From the NCBI GenBank assembly GCA_016508695.1, contig VNKQ01000014.1:1364001-1428000 (forward strand): a stretch of DNA of 64,000 nucleotides, written 5' to 3'. A program made the position numbers and the translations under genes. The notes under the pieces are model-generated. The model made no database searches. It saw nothing but the letters and a program-made list of their open reading frames with translations, and was not told where the DNA came from. This DNA is from Hyphodiscus hymeniophilus (taxonomy: Eukaryota; Ascomycota; Leotiomycetes; Helotiales; Hyphodiscaceae). Shown in pieces: positions 1 to 10,824 of this stretch (position 1 is its first letter; each line of letters starts with the position of its first letter).

Positions 1-2
1 TG

Positions 3-1088
3 AAGTTCAATATCAGATATGCTGTACCCCCTCAACCGACAGCAGCATATCCTCTAAGTGATGATGAAGCCCCTCGTCGATCGTCTGCCTCCCGGCCCTC
101 AAAAAGAGCCCCTGAAAATCCACCGACATCTCGGGGAAAGGATGTACCGAAATCATCAAGTAAGGAAAAGGAGCGTGAGAGGGAAAGGGAGAAGGAGAAA
201 AAGAGATCTGGCCGGTCCCAGTCCCGATCAAGAGATTATCCCCACATCGTCGAGCCACCTTCTCCTCCGCCGCTACCGAAGCAGAAAGCGCCTACCCTAC
301 AAACACATAGTTCAGCGCCACCTATAATTCCTGGATATACTACAAGAAAGGAGCCTGATCGAGCAAAAACTCAAGACTATCCTCGGAGCAAAGATCCAAG
401 TGTTCCACCTTTGCCACGAGCAGCAACGTTTCAATCCGGCGATCGAGGCCCAGACCGCAGTACTCAAAGAGGCAGTCGTTTGAAGAAGACGGTCGACTAT
501 TCGTCTGATTCTGATTCCGAGGCTCCCGTCTATACCTCGCATCGCCACTCGCACAGCCCTGCTCCAATTCGACGAAGAGAAGCCCCTGAACCTACCAGAT
601 ACATCATCGACAACGGAAGGAGTGTGCCCATCTCAACTCGAGGACCTCACCGCTCCGAGATGCGAGGTATTGACGACGAGGTCCCATATGTGCCACGTGA
701 TAGGTCCGAGTCACCTCACGGTACAGCTCGCCACCCAAGAACCGGCGAAAGACCTTCAATACCTCGGGCTGGAAGTGGTGGCACGCGACAGGCACCAAAT
801 CGTTCGAATTCCCAAACTTACTTTTCAACACCACCTACTGCACCCGAACCTGTCATACGTGAGGCAAGACCTAAGATGCCCCCTAGAGAATCAAACCATA
901 CTCGTGGCGATCCAGCTCCAGCTGGACCGTACTTTGAACAAGTCAAGTATGCGACCCCCTATCGGCCTGAAGATGTCATCTACAACAATGACTATCGTCG
1001 TTCAAGCGATCCGAATCATCATCCGCACGCAGCTAGAGATTACGCCTATGCTTCTCCACCAGTGAGAAACGAGCGCGTATACGCTTGA
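3..1088 (+). CDS. 3' part of a long disordered Ser/Pro/Arg-rich protein
   Basis: The frame is open from position 3 to the TGA at 1086-1088, so this is the last 361 codons of a gene that begins before the window. The product is low-complexity and probably disordered. It has a Lys/Glu/Arg-rich charged run (about bases 160-215), several Pro-rich stretches, a Ser-Asp run near base 505, and a more ordered-looking tail with PYFEQVKYATPYRPEDV followed by RRDYAYA-like residues. No catalytic domain lies in the visible part. Tails of this style occur in some fungal J-domain proteins, but the J domain would be outside the window, so that is only a guess. No intron is needed in the visible part. Confidence 0.7.
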   Translation, partial: KFNIRYAVPPQPTAAYPLSDDEAPRRSSASRPSKRAPENPPTSRGKDVPKSSSKEKEREREREKEKKRSGRSQSRSRDYPHIVEPPSPPPLPKQKAPTLQTHSSAPPIIPGYTTRKEPDRAKTQDYPRSKDPSVPPLPRAATFQSGDRGPDRSTQRGSRLKKTVDYSSDSDSEAPVYTSHRHSHSPAPIRRREAPEPTRYIIDNGRSVPISTRGPHRSEMRGIDDEVPYVPRDRSESPHGTARHPRTGERPSIPRAGSGGTRQAPNRSNSQTYFSTPPTAPEPVIREARPKMPPRESNHTRGDPAPAGPYFEQVKYATPYRPEDVIYNNDYRRSSDPNHHPHAARDYAYASPPVRNERVYA

Positions 1089-1908
1089 GTGGCTATTGCG
1101 TTTTGATTAGAACACGCAGATTCAGCAAATTTAAGTCGTTTTCACATTACACATTTGCTTCTTGTACCGTATTACGACCGAAACCCATGACAGTAACGAC
1201 CGAAGATGGACTCACACTCAACTTTCTCGATGCCTTTTTTTTTTACGAACAAAACGCCAATTACACAGCATGGTTAGGAGCCGAAAGGGCTTGGAGCGAG
1301 GATGATTCTTCTGGTTTCCATTTCCACGCTTGGCTTTGCTTGGCTTTCCGCTCCCTCTTACTGCTTTGTGTTGCATTTGGTGGTCATTCGTTGTTGTATT
1401 TTACACTTCACGCTCATTAAGATGGGATGAAATTTATATGGGAATGGTAGGTAGGGCATACATGGGTTGTCCCTTTGGCTCTTTGGGTGGTGCATATAAG
1501 ATGCTCGGTGCGTTGAACTTTACACTTTGTGGGAATGAGTCGCTGCTGGGTGTGGGAACGAGACGGCAGCGATGATGAAAGATGATGATGAAATTTCCAC
1601 GATCATGAAATGACATGACTGCATTGAGAATTGGAGTTTTTTTCATCGCCATATAGGGATTAGTCCTAGTCTCGCAATTCAAGGATGGTTCACACCTTCC
1701 TCCTGGCTATTATTTGCACGGTCTTGTGGTGTGTTTTGATTTTCGAGTGAATCGTGTTCTAGAGTTGGAACTTGGATTGACTGGTTATATATACCTCTGA
1801 TTTTTATTTTTATTTTTGATAGCTTGAACGATCTGAAGTGGCTTGACGTCAAGAGTGTTAAAGAGATATTGTCTTGGAATTGTGTTCGCGTATTGAGTAT
1901 CGAGTAGA

Positions 1909-2225
1909 GTATATCTCGTTAGAGATGTCTACGTCGTGTGTGGAAAGATGGCTGTGATCTGGTTGTTCGGAAGTTTTCGATTTTATACTTCTCTTAGAGG
2001 ACTCGGAATCGGTTTTGAGCTTGAGTGAGTAGTTTCTTAAAACGATTTTCTATGTTGTTCTATGTTTAAATGTTAAGTGTATTTCGTTAGAGATGTCTAA
2101 GGCGTGGAAAAGACGGCTGTGATCTAGTTAGTTACTAGGTCAGGAAGTTTTCCTTTCTATCAGAGGACTCGGAATCGCTTGATAAGTTCGTGTGAGCGGT
2201 ACCTGAAACAACCCTTCGTAGCGCT
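1909..2225. repeat. Imperfect direct repeat, two copies of about 140 bp
   Basis: Copy 1 (about 1909-2050) and copy 2 (about 2079-2225) share the ordered blocks CGTTAGAGATGTCTA, GGCTGTGATCT, GGAAGTTTTC and AGAGGACTCGGAATCG, and a similar ending. They differ by scattered substitutions and small indels, so the duplication is not recent. No coding capacity is conserved between copies. Confidence 0.75.
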
Positions 2226-2293
2226 CCTAAAGGAACCATGAGCTTCCAGTTTGGTTTGAGCGACTCGGATACCTTACAATCAAAGCTAGGTAG

Positions 2294-2500
2294 TTATTGT
2301 CGAGATGCATTGTACTTGGAGATCTCGCTTACCGACCCCGATTCGGGAGACCCCTGAGGACAATAGCTATCGACAATATCTAGTCTTCAAGTGTTGAACC
2401 TCGAGCGATTTCGAATCCGAAAGTATTGTCGCTGCTGGGAAATGAAGCTATCGTGACAATAGCAGTATTGCTACCATTATTGCTGTCGTAGATATATATA
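2294..2500 (+). promoter_or_regulatory. Putative promoter: clustered ATTGTC/GACAAT elements plus a TATA-like run
   Basis: Within about 170 bp the core ATTGTC or its complement occurs at 2295, 2359, 2372, 2425 and 2455, in both orientations, with a related ATTATTGCTGTCG at about 2477. A TATATATA run lies at about 2493-2500, roughly 80 bp before the ATG of the AT-hook gene. ATTGT/ACAAT is the core recognised by HMG-box proteins; that link is inference. Confidence 0.35.
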
Positions 2501-2580
2501 CTTTTCGTTCCTTGCAATACTTTCCCTTCCTCTCCTTCGTCTGCGCAACTCATCGAAACACGGACTTTCGATACCAGAAG

Positions 2581-3934
2581 ATGGCTTCTTCTTCATCACT
2601 CAGCGTTCTGTCTCACTCTCCTTCTCTCCCTTCTTCTCCATCCTTCGGACCCCTGTTGGATACGACTGCTCCTGTCGCTGTCGCTGTGCTGGTCTCTGTC
2701 GCTGTCCCTGTCCCCGTCCCTGCCTTTCGTCGCTCCGGCCGCGTGCTCAAACCGACCACCAAGATCTCCACTAAGCTCTCCACCTCCACCCCCATCTCCT
2801 CCGCCGCTCTCCCCAAAGCCCCAAAAGCTCCTCACGACTCGGGATCAAATCTCGCCGCCCCTCCCAAGCGAGGAAGAGGCCGACCAAAAAAGGTCGAGCC
2901 TTCTGACGCCACCAACCCACCACCCGCTCCCAAACATGGTCGTGGACGACCACCCAAGCGCAAGCTCGAGACTCCTGTCCCAGCTCCAGCTGCAGCACCT
3001 CCCGAGAAGAAAGTCCGGATCGAAATCCCGGCAACAGCCTCGAGGATATCTCGACCCGTGGCAGCGACCAATACCCGTCCGAAGCGCACCATCAAGCTCA
3101 CCGCGAAAGCAGCAGCGGGCAGGAAGACACCTACTGTTACCATCACCTCGTCTGCCTCCGACCAAGCCGTACCCGGCGAAGCTACAGCCGTATCCACACG
3201 ACACAGCGAGCGCTTACGGGAGATCAACAAGAGGAGAGGCTATTCTGGTGCTGGCCAGGCATCGTGGAAAGAGCGTGTTTTCACGGTGAAGCATCTGTTC
3301 GTCTCCCTCCCTCTGCCCTCCTTCCTTCTATTCGCTTCCCGTCCTTCCCGTCTTTCCAGTTTTCGATATACGTATGCACGCACGCACAAGTACAGAAAGC
3401 TGACAGGTTCAAAACAGGACCGATGAGCGCGACGTCTGGAAAGGCGACCTGCCGGCCGACGTCTGGCAGGAGATGTTTGGAGCTGCCATCCCGGAATTGA
3501 CGGGCGCGGCTGGTGAGCGTTTCGATGGTGCAACTGCAGCTGCAGCTGCTCCTGCTGGTGCTGATGCCGCCGCCGCCGCTGCTGCTCCTGCTCTTACTGC
3601 AGACATATCAGACATCGCCGGCGAAGCAGCTATGGCCGCATTCTACGCGCAGGAGACGAGCGTCACGCACCATCCTTCCCGCGTCGTCTACAAGGCAGCG
3701 CAGTGGTTGAAGCCACGCGGGGACGATCAGTATCGTGGGGGAGTCCCGTTCTTTCATGACCCGACCCCTGCTCGTGCTGGAGGAAAGAAGGGCGGTAAGG
3801 GAAAGGGAAAGGGGAAGAGTGAGCCTGAGGCTGAGGATGGGGATGAGGAGAAGGAGAGGCGGGATCACTATCCTTCGGATAGTAGGGAGGGCCACCATGA
3901 GCAGGCGCCGGAGAGTAATTGTCGGGGTGCTTGA
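2581..3934 (+). CDS. AT-hook DNA-binding protein, hypothetical
   Basis: The start is the ATG at 2581 (MASSSSLS); an upstream in-frame extension lacks an ATG. Two AT-hooks are visible, GRGRPKK (about residue 97) and GRGRPPKRK (about residue 118), in an Ala/Pro/Ser-rich basic N-terminal half, followed by a SERLREINKRRGY patch. Exon 2 encodes DERDVWKGDLPADVWQEMF, a poly-Ala stretch and a Lys/Gly- and Glu-rich tail. Splicing is ambiguous: intron 3286-3406 (GTGAAG...ACAG; 410 aa) or intron 3372-3417 (GTATGC...CTGAC...CAG; 435 aa). Both close in frame to the TGA at 3932. AT-hooks bind the minor groove of AT-rich DNA, so a nuclear chromatin or transcription role is likely. Rest of the protein not recognised. 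Confidence 0.75.
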
Positions 3935-4985
3935 TTTGTTGGTAGGAGGGGATAAGAGAGAGCATTGGAGAGATGGCGTTTGGGATCTTTGTACCAATCG
4001 TTCCATTCAACCATGTGGACGGTTTCGGACCCGCGGGTCTTTTTATTTTAATTTCCTTGTATCATGGCATGGCTCCGTCTTGATAATCCTTCGTGAACGG
4101 TCAGAACTCGTTACACTTGATTGATTGAGCCAAGTGATATCCTACCTTGGAGAGCTCACCACCCGTTAGAAGGTTCTACTGCTTTAGGGCTGATCGCAAT
4201 CGCTTTTGGTGTTTAAACGGGTATGAGCAGGTACTGGAGCACGGAAGCGAAAGCCCTGGTCTGATGACTTCCAAGACCTACAGGAAAACCCAGACTGCAG
4301 TTTGCGAGTCCAAGCGCACCTTCCAGCCACGCCCGTTCATCCGCGAAAGCAAGGTACTTGTTAGCAGTGCCATACTATATATCCAAGGCCAGATGTGACC
4401 ACCCCCGCCCTCTGTCGACGTATCTCTATAACCTCCTTCGTGGGAAACCGCCTGGTCGAGATGGGGAGCAAATTCGGTGATCTAGGGACCTGGTGAGTGA
4501 CTGCCCCGCTGGTGTGCGCACTGCGTATCAAGAACAATAGATATGTTCAGAGACGCAGATTGCCACTGCTTGACGATGGTGATGATAGACGACAGCGATA
4601 ATAGACGACAGCGATAATAGACGACAGCGATAGTAGGCGACAGCGATAGTAGGCGACAGCGATAGTAGGCGACAGCGATAGTAGGCGACAGCGATAATAG
4701 ACGGCAGCGATAATAGACGGCAGCGATAATAGACGATAGCGATAATAGACGACAGCTTTATTACAGTTGACTTTCCAGTCCCCGGTCGGCCCATGATTAG
4801 GGTTAACCGGTGGGAGTTGAGACCAGGAAGTTGAATGGCCTTTTTTGTTAAATACAGCTTTTACAACTCGAAAACCAATCTTGGACTCTATTAATTGGAT
4901 GTGTGGACTTAGGCTCCCAGGTTGATGTTATTATATGAATTCTTTATATGCAGAACGCGCTAGTCGACTGTTTATGGGTGTTATT
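3935..4985. other. Intergenic region between convergent genes
   Basis: Lies between the 3' ends of the AT-hook gene and the minus-strand sterol acyltransferase gene. Apart from the 16-bp minisatellite I see no gene. Open frames here are short or made of the repeat. Confidence 0.6.
4589..4756. repeat. 16-bp minisatellite, about 10.5 units
   Basis: Ten consecutive units of consensus ACGACAGCGATAATAG run from 4589 to 4748, then a partial unit to about 4756. Variant units use GCGACAGCGATAGTAG or ACGGCAGCGATAATAG, and like variants sit next to each other, which suggests local unit duplication. The unit length is not a multiple of three and the array lies outside coding sequence. Confidence 0.92.
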
Positions 4986-6746
4986 CTAACACAAGACGTA
5001 CAGAGAACACATCATGCTCAACCCCAAGATCATAGAACACCAGAAACACACATTATTCAGAACCCTCTTCCCCTTGATCCACTTGGTCCTTTGCAACATT
5101 ACAATGGGTAATTGACTCATCTGCGCCATAAATCCATAACCGCGAATCTTCTTGGTGATACAGGCCATCACTATCTCGTGTCCAATCGCACTGATCAGAA
5201 ATGTAATGAGTGTTGCCATTGGACGTCCAATATGAGGCCTTGAAGCAGAATATACATGACGGCGGAAAAAGTGATGGACGGGTATATTCCACTCTCTAGA
5301 GAATTCGAGCCAGTCTGTGGAGTTCCACCAGTCGGAATAGAAATGGCGATCTGCAAAACAGGTGATTTCTGCAAAGGCACCAAGGACGAATTCGAAGATA
5401 ACCAGGAAGACGAGAAGGAAAGTGATCATGAAAGGGAAGAGGAGCATCGAGATGGATTCCAAGAGGATTAAGGCGGTCTCGGAGAATGAGGTGACGGTTT
5501 CGAGACGTAATGCCGATTCAATCATTACCGGGAGGATGAACTCTTCGGATGTGATGGTGAGGAGGAAGATTACGCCGAAGACGGCGAGTATTTTGTAGCC
5601 TAACTCGGTCCAGACAATGCCGGCTGTGCGAGGATACTCGAGCTCATAGCAGAGAGTGGGACAGAAGAGGTAGTCAATGTAGTTTGACCAGGTCAGGTTC
5701 GTGGGGTAGGTCACTGAGCCCATTGGTGAGGTGAGCTCGATGGCCAGGTCTTCCCGTAACTGAGAGAGACTTGATTTCTCGTCTGCATCTTTCTGAGCAG
5801 AATCGTGCTCCTCTGTCGTCGGTGTATGCCCAGCACTTGGATATTGATACGCCGGCGCTGTAGAGGCTGTTGATGGATCGTCCAGTGCTTGCAATCTTCG
5901 CTCAGATTCACTGAGATGCCCATTGTAGAAGGCATATGAGTGCATCTTCATAAGAAGTACAAGGGTATGGAGAGTAAGGAAAACTTGTGCTGTCCAGGTC
6001 CAATCACGATTAAACGGCACCCTGATGACTTGTTAGATTCGTAAATATGTCAAGTAAAGTAGCACTCACAGAACCCAGAATCCAAACCAAATTGTCTGGT
6101 AAATGCTTTGTATTGCCATCCCAATACCCTTCCAGCGTAGGCCTAAAGTCCTGCTTCTAAAGAGCTTGTGCAAGGGCAAACTGATAGATGTAGTTGCTAC
6201 CATAAGAGCATCCGCCAACGCCAATTCCCATACTTTGACTGTAAATAGCTGCCAGATTTCTACGCGCATAGGATAACCAGTGTCTTTAACATTTCGCAGC
6301 ATAGTAGTGACCGCCATGATTGTGAGGGCAATCCAAAATAGGATATAGAAGCCTTGGAAATCACGGTAATCACTGTTGGGGTCGAAGTGGGAGACTCGGG
6401 AGGCATATTCGATTGTGGGGAATAGTCTTCGTCTTTGTTCTGCTCGAATTTGTTTTCGTGCGGAAGATATCGAGTGAAGGGACGGAGGAGCATCTGCAGG
6501 GACTGGGGTTGATCGACCACTGGCATTATCAGCTGTGTTCGTGGGGCTTCATAAGAGGTCATACCTTGTCTGGCCAGTTAAGGTTCCCGACTCTGGCATT
6601 TCATTGCCACCATTTGGTGCAAGTCTATCGTTATCAATGGCACGAAGTACAGCTGGATTCGAAGGCTTGACAGCTCGAGGCCTGAGGATGTGGTCATGGT
6701 TTGCGTCCCCATTGCCATTCATGTGGATATCTGTTGAGGATGACAT
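4986..6746 (-). CDS. ARE2: Sterol O-acyltransferase (ACAT/ARE type, MBOAT family)
   Basis: Esterifies sterols with fatty acyl-CoA in the ER membrane to make storage steryl esters. Exons on the minus strand: 6746-6565, 6519-6070 and 6021-4986; introns of 45 and 48 bp have GTATGA/CAG and GTGAGT/CAG ends. The product is 555 aa, normal for fungal ARE proteins. A polar N-terminal region precedes many hydrophobic segments. Family marks are MKMHSYAFYNG (about residue 235), FYSDWWNSTDWLEFSREWN (about 438-456) and the MBOAT active-site histidine in SAIGHEIVMACI (His about 492). The gene is divergent from AP-1 gamma-adaptin across 613 bp. The ARE1/ARE2 split is yeast-specific, so the symbol marks the family only. 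Confidence 0.94.
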
Positions 6747-7359
6747 CTTGGAGGTATTTCACAGTTCCTTAGGATTTTGTTCAACATTGATTGCGTTTCA
6801 AAATCCAATCCCCCAGACTCTGGGAATGATTTCAAACGAAGTGCTTCGAGAATTTTGAAGCTAGATTGTTCAGTTGTGATAGGGAGCGGAAGTCTCGAGG
6901 AAAGTGTCGCTTGAATAGTCAAAATTGTTTGGGGATTCCAAGTCATTCGAGTTGGGTGCCTATCTTAGGTTTCTTGGGGCAATTTTGTCGGCCAAGACGA
7001 CTAGGGGCATCCCATATCAGGAACGTATCCGTTTGATATCAGAGGGTAGGTCATATCGAATATATCTCCCCACTTCAGTGATATGGAAATCGCTTCAAAC
7101 AAGCTTCCAAGAAAGTGTCTACGAATGCAGAGTGGCGCATACATAGGCAACCGCACGGGATCGGGCCTACTTTTTCCCGATGTACTAATTACATAAGCGT
7201 AGGCGCAAGCGAGCATAGATCGATGATTCTGGGGATTGAGTTTCGGCCTCTCAATCAACACCATAAATACGATTTCTGCCTACTAGCACAGAATATCTAA
7301 ATCTCTCAAACACTGGCCAGAAATTCGACTTTGGCCCTTTGCGGGCCGTTATCTCCAAG
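6747..7359. promoter_or_regulatory. Divergent promoter region, sterol acyltransferase / AP-1 gamma
   Basis: 613 bp between two start codons pointing away from each other, so it should hold both promoters and 5' leaders. I see no strong TATA element or named regulator site. Confidence 0.5.
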
Positions 7360-10077
7360 ATGAGCTCATGTAAGGCGCCCAAGAATGGTACCCCTCAGTT
7401 TCAATCGCTGACACCTTCCCAAGTGAAGCAATTTATACGCAACGTTCGTGCATCCAAGACCATTGCGGACGAGCGAGCAGTTGTACAGAAAGAAAGTGCT
7501 GCTATTCGTGCGAGTTTTAGGGAGGAAAGCGGTGACTCTAATGTCCGGTACGCTGATGGGAGGTTTTGAGAAGGGTACTTTAAAACATTGGGGCATAAGC
7601 TAACATAGACCTGGCCTTTAGACGGAACAATGTTGCGAAATTATTATACCTGTTCACTCTTGGAGAGAGAACGCATTTCGGTCAAATAGAATGTCTCAAG
7701 CTCCTGGCATCTCCTCGATTCGCGGACAAAAGATTAGGATACCTGGGCACGATGCTTCTGCTGGATGAGAATCAGGAGGTCCTCACTCTGGTCACCAACT
7801 CATTGAAGAAGTATGTATACCATCTGACACCTGAGGAGTTGGGCTAATCATCGAAGTGATCTCAATCACTCAAACCAATATATTGTTGGACTGGCCCTAT
7901 GTACACTTGGCAATATTGCATCTGTCGAAATGTCAAGAGATCTTTTCCCAGAAATCGAGACACTCCTCTCTACCGCGAACCCATATATCCGAAGGAAAGC
8001 TGCACTGTGTGCTATGAGAATATGCAGAAAGGTACCGGATCTACAAGAACATTTCTTCGAAAAGGCCTCATCCTTGCTATCCGACAGAAACCACGGTGTT
8101 CTACTCTGCGGTCTTACCTTGGTAACAAGTCTCTGCGAGGCCGATGAAGTTGAAGGAGGCGAAGAAGGGGTAGTTGAGAAATTCAGACCTTTTGTTGGAG
8201 GCCTGGTACGGACGTTGAAAGGATTGGCTAGTTCAGGATATGCCCCCGAGCATGATGTGACGGGAATAACTGATCCATTCCTACAAGTCAAGATATTGCA
8301 ATTACTTAGAGTCCTTGGGCGTGGAGATCCGCAGACTAGCGAGCAGATCAACGATATTCTTGCGCAAGTCGCAACGAACACCGACTCCTCCAAGAATGTT
8401 GGGAATTCCATCCTCTACGAAGCCGTCCTCACCATCCTCGACATTGACGCAGACTCTGGCTTACGAGTCCTTGGTGTCAACATCCTTGGAAAGTTCCTCA
8501 CCAATAGGGATAATAATATCCGCTACGTCGCACTGAACACTTTGATCAAGGTTGTCGTAGTCGAGCCCAACGCTGTGCAGCGACATCGCAATACGATCCT
8601 TGAGTGTTTGCGCGATCCGGACATCAGTATCAGAAGGCGAGCTCTGGACTTGAGCTTTACGCTCATCAATGAGAGCAACGTAAGACTCCTCATTCGGGAG
8701 CTATTAGCTTTCTTGGAAGTCGCAGACAACGAGTTTAAGCCGATCATGACAAGCCAGATTGGTATCGCGGCAGACAGATTCTCTCCCAATAAGAGATGGC
8801 ACATCGATACTATGTTGAGAGTCTTGTCCTTGGCTGGCAACTACGTCAAGGAGCAGATCTTGTCCTCTTTCATCCGACTCATTGCCACTACGCCAGAATT
8901 GCAAACGTATGCAGTTCAGAAGCTGTATATCAGCCTGAAGAAGGACATTACCCAAGAGAGTCTGACATTGGCTGGTGCATGGTGTATAGGTGAGTTTGGT
9001 GAGGCTCTTCTACGAGGTGGTCAATATGAGGAAGAGGAATTAGTCAAAGAAGTAAAGGAGCACGAGATCGTCAATCTGTTCTCGACCATATTGAACAGCA
9101 GTTATGCAACACAAATCGCGACTGAATATATCATCACCTCAATGATGAAGCTGACAACTCGCCTCTCGGACCCAGCCCAGATTGACAGGGTTCGCCGAAT
9201 ACTGCAGAGTAACTCGAATAGTCTCGACATCGAAATTCAGCAAAGGGCTGTTGAGTACGGAAATCTCTTCGGTTACGACGCAATTCGACGGGGTGTTTTA
9301 GAGAAGATGCCACCACCACAAATCAAGGAAGAATCGCGAGTTTTCGGTGAGGCAGCAAAGAAGCCAAACAAAGCCGCAAATCGCAAGTCCAAAAGTGTCA
9401 AACCTGCTGAGCAGGATCTATTGTTCGACTTGATGGGCGATGGCGATATGCCAGCAGGAGATCTAACATCGTCAAACGGGTCTCAGAACAATACCGACCT
9501 CCTCGCAGATATCCTCGGTGGAACCTCATCACCGCCGACCGTCTCACCCGGTGCTCAACAATCGAACATGAGCTCTATAATGGATCTTTTCGGTACCCCT
9601 GGCCAATCACAACCGGTTCAAAGTACACCCGCTATTACCCCTTTCGATGGAATGTCATCACCTGCACCGCAGCCAGCTGCCCCGAGCATCCCTACACATC
9701 TTTGCTACGACAAGCATGATCTGAACATATCACTACAGTTACAACGCAATGCGGAAGGCACGATTCAGGTAATGGCACGATTCCGGAACACTTCGATGCA
9801 TCATTCGCTATCTGCCGTTGCCCTTCAAGCTGCTGTCCCGAAAACTCAGAAGCTTCAATTGAATGCCATGTCCAATCCGGAATTAGGCGCAGGAGCTGAA
9901 GCTACACAATCAATGAGAATTACGGGAAGCAAGGGAGTAAGCTATCTCCTCTCTAGTACATGTGAAAAGCTAGCTAACTTTTCCCAGCCTCCACTGCGAT
10001 TACGTTTGAAGATCTCATATGGCCATCCGTCTGCAGGGGCGGTGACGGATCAGGTAGATTGGTCGGAGCCAAGATAG
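7360..10077 (+). CDS. apl4: AP-1 clathrin adaptor complex large subunit gamma (gamma-adaptin)
   Basis: Large subunit of the AP-1 adaptor that sorts cargo into clathrin vesicles at the trans-Golgi and endosomes. Exons: 7360-7369, 7424-7547, 7622-7810, 7857-9936 and 9988-10077, giving 830 aa. The 10-base first exon (ATG AGC TCA T) joins to TG AAG to give MSSLKQFIRNVRASKTIADERAV, the conserved adaptin start, which fixes the 54-bp first intron. The trunk (about 1-590) is helical-repeat adaptin sequence (NPYIRRKAALCAMRICRKVP). The hinge carries acidic/LL motifs (LLFDLMGD, LLADILGG) suited to clathrin binding, and the C-terminal ear ends in AVTDQVDWSEPR. The last intron (9937-9987) is 51 bp and stop-free, so an unspliced reading would add 17 residues to the ear. 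Confidence 0.95.
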
Positions 10078-10824
10078 ACAGTGGCGTTACATGAGGTAGC
10101 TTAGCACAAAATCCGCCAATGCTAGCGAACATTTGAAATCTGCTCCCACATATGATTGTGTTTGACTGTGTGGAAACGTGTTCTGGTATATTCAAGCTAC
10201 CATTTTATTTTGTGCAAGTGCGCAGCATCGCGCTGGGTTGATATTTGAATATTTACTTTGATTCGGGGTTCTTGTCACCCCTTGCCGGCAAGCAGAACAC
10301 TGTCAACCCTCGAATCGAGTTCAACATGTCTGCAAAGCCAATTCTTCCGACCTCAGCGATTGAGAGTGGGGACATCATGATGTCGAAGAGTCTCACTCAG
10401 AGCCTGGACACTCAAAGCTAGAACGACTGAACCCGTGGTTATTCGTAGTTGAAGTATCAGGCATGGTGTCTTCAATGACCTTTGAGGCGAAGTAGGACTA
10501 AAGTGGAATACGTTGAAGAAATCTTAGCGTTTAATCCGTACCATGGTTCTCAAAATGGCTCTTTCCGCAGCTATGAACTCACGTTCTATTTTGAGACCGC
10601 CCGAACCTCATTTTTAGCTAGACTCAGCAAATAACGCCATTCACTCAAAACTTTGATCATTGGCGGAGATCTTTGTCAATTTCTTTTTATTTGTCCATGT
10701 CGTCTCTCGTCGACATGCTACCGCTGCAATTCTCCAAGATCTGACCCATCGAAGTTTCTGCTCTAATACCCACAACAATTATTTTGTCCGATTTTTCTTT
10801 TTATTTTTCGAATTGGAAACCACG
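10078..10824. other. Intergenic region
   Basis: 3' flank of gamma-adaptin and promoter of the following secreted-protein gene. T-rich runs occur just upstream of the ATG at 10825. Nothing else is recognisable. Confidence 0.5.

Larger units (their letters stand above)
1089..2580. other. Intergenic region with an imperfect direct repeat and an ATTGT-rich segment
   Basis: No convincing gene. The first part is the 3' flank of the upstream gene and includes T-rich runs. From about 1909 an imperfect direct repeat is present, and from 2294 a cluster of ATTGTC/GACAAT elements; both are listed separately. Confidence 0.6.

Noticed and set aside
4589..4756. CRISPR-like array
   Set aside because: Units are contiguous without spacers; it is a simple tandem repeat in a fungal genome.
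4528..4794. Minus-strand open frame with a repeated Tyr-Tyr-Arg-Cys-Arg pattern
   Set aside because: It is only the translation of the 16-bp minisatellite; the period is 16 bases, not a codon multiple, and there is no gene context.
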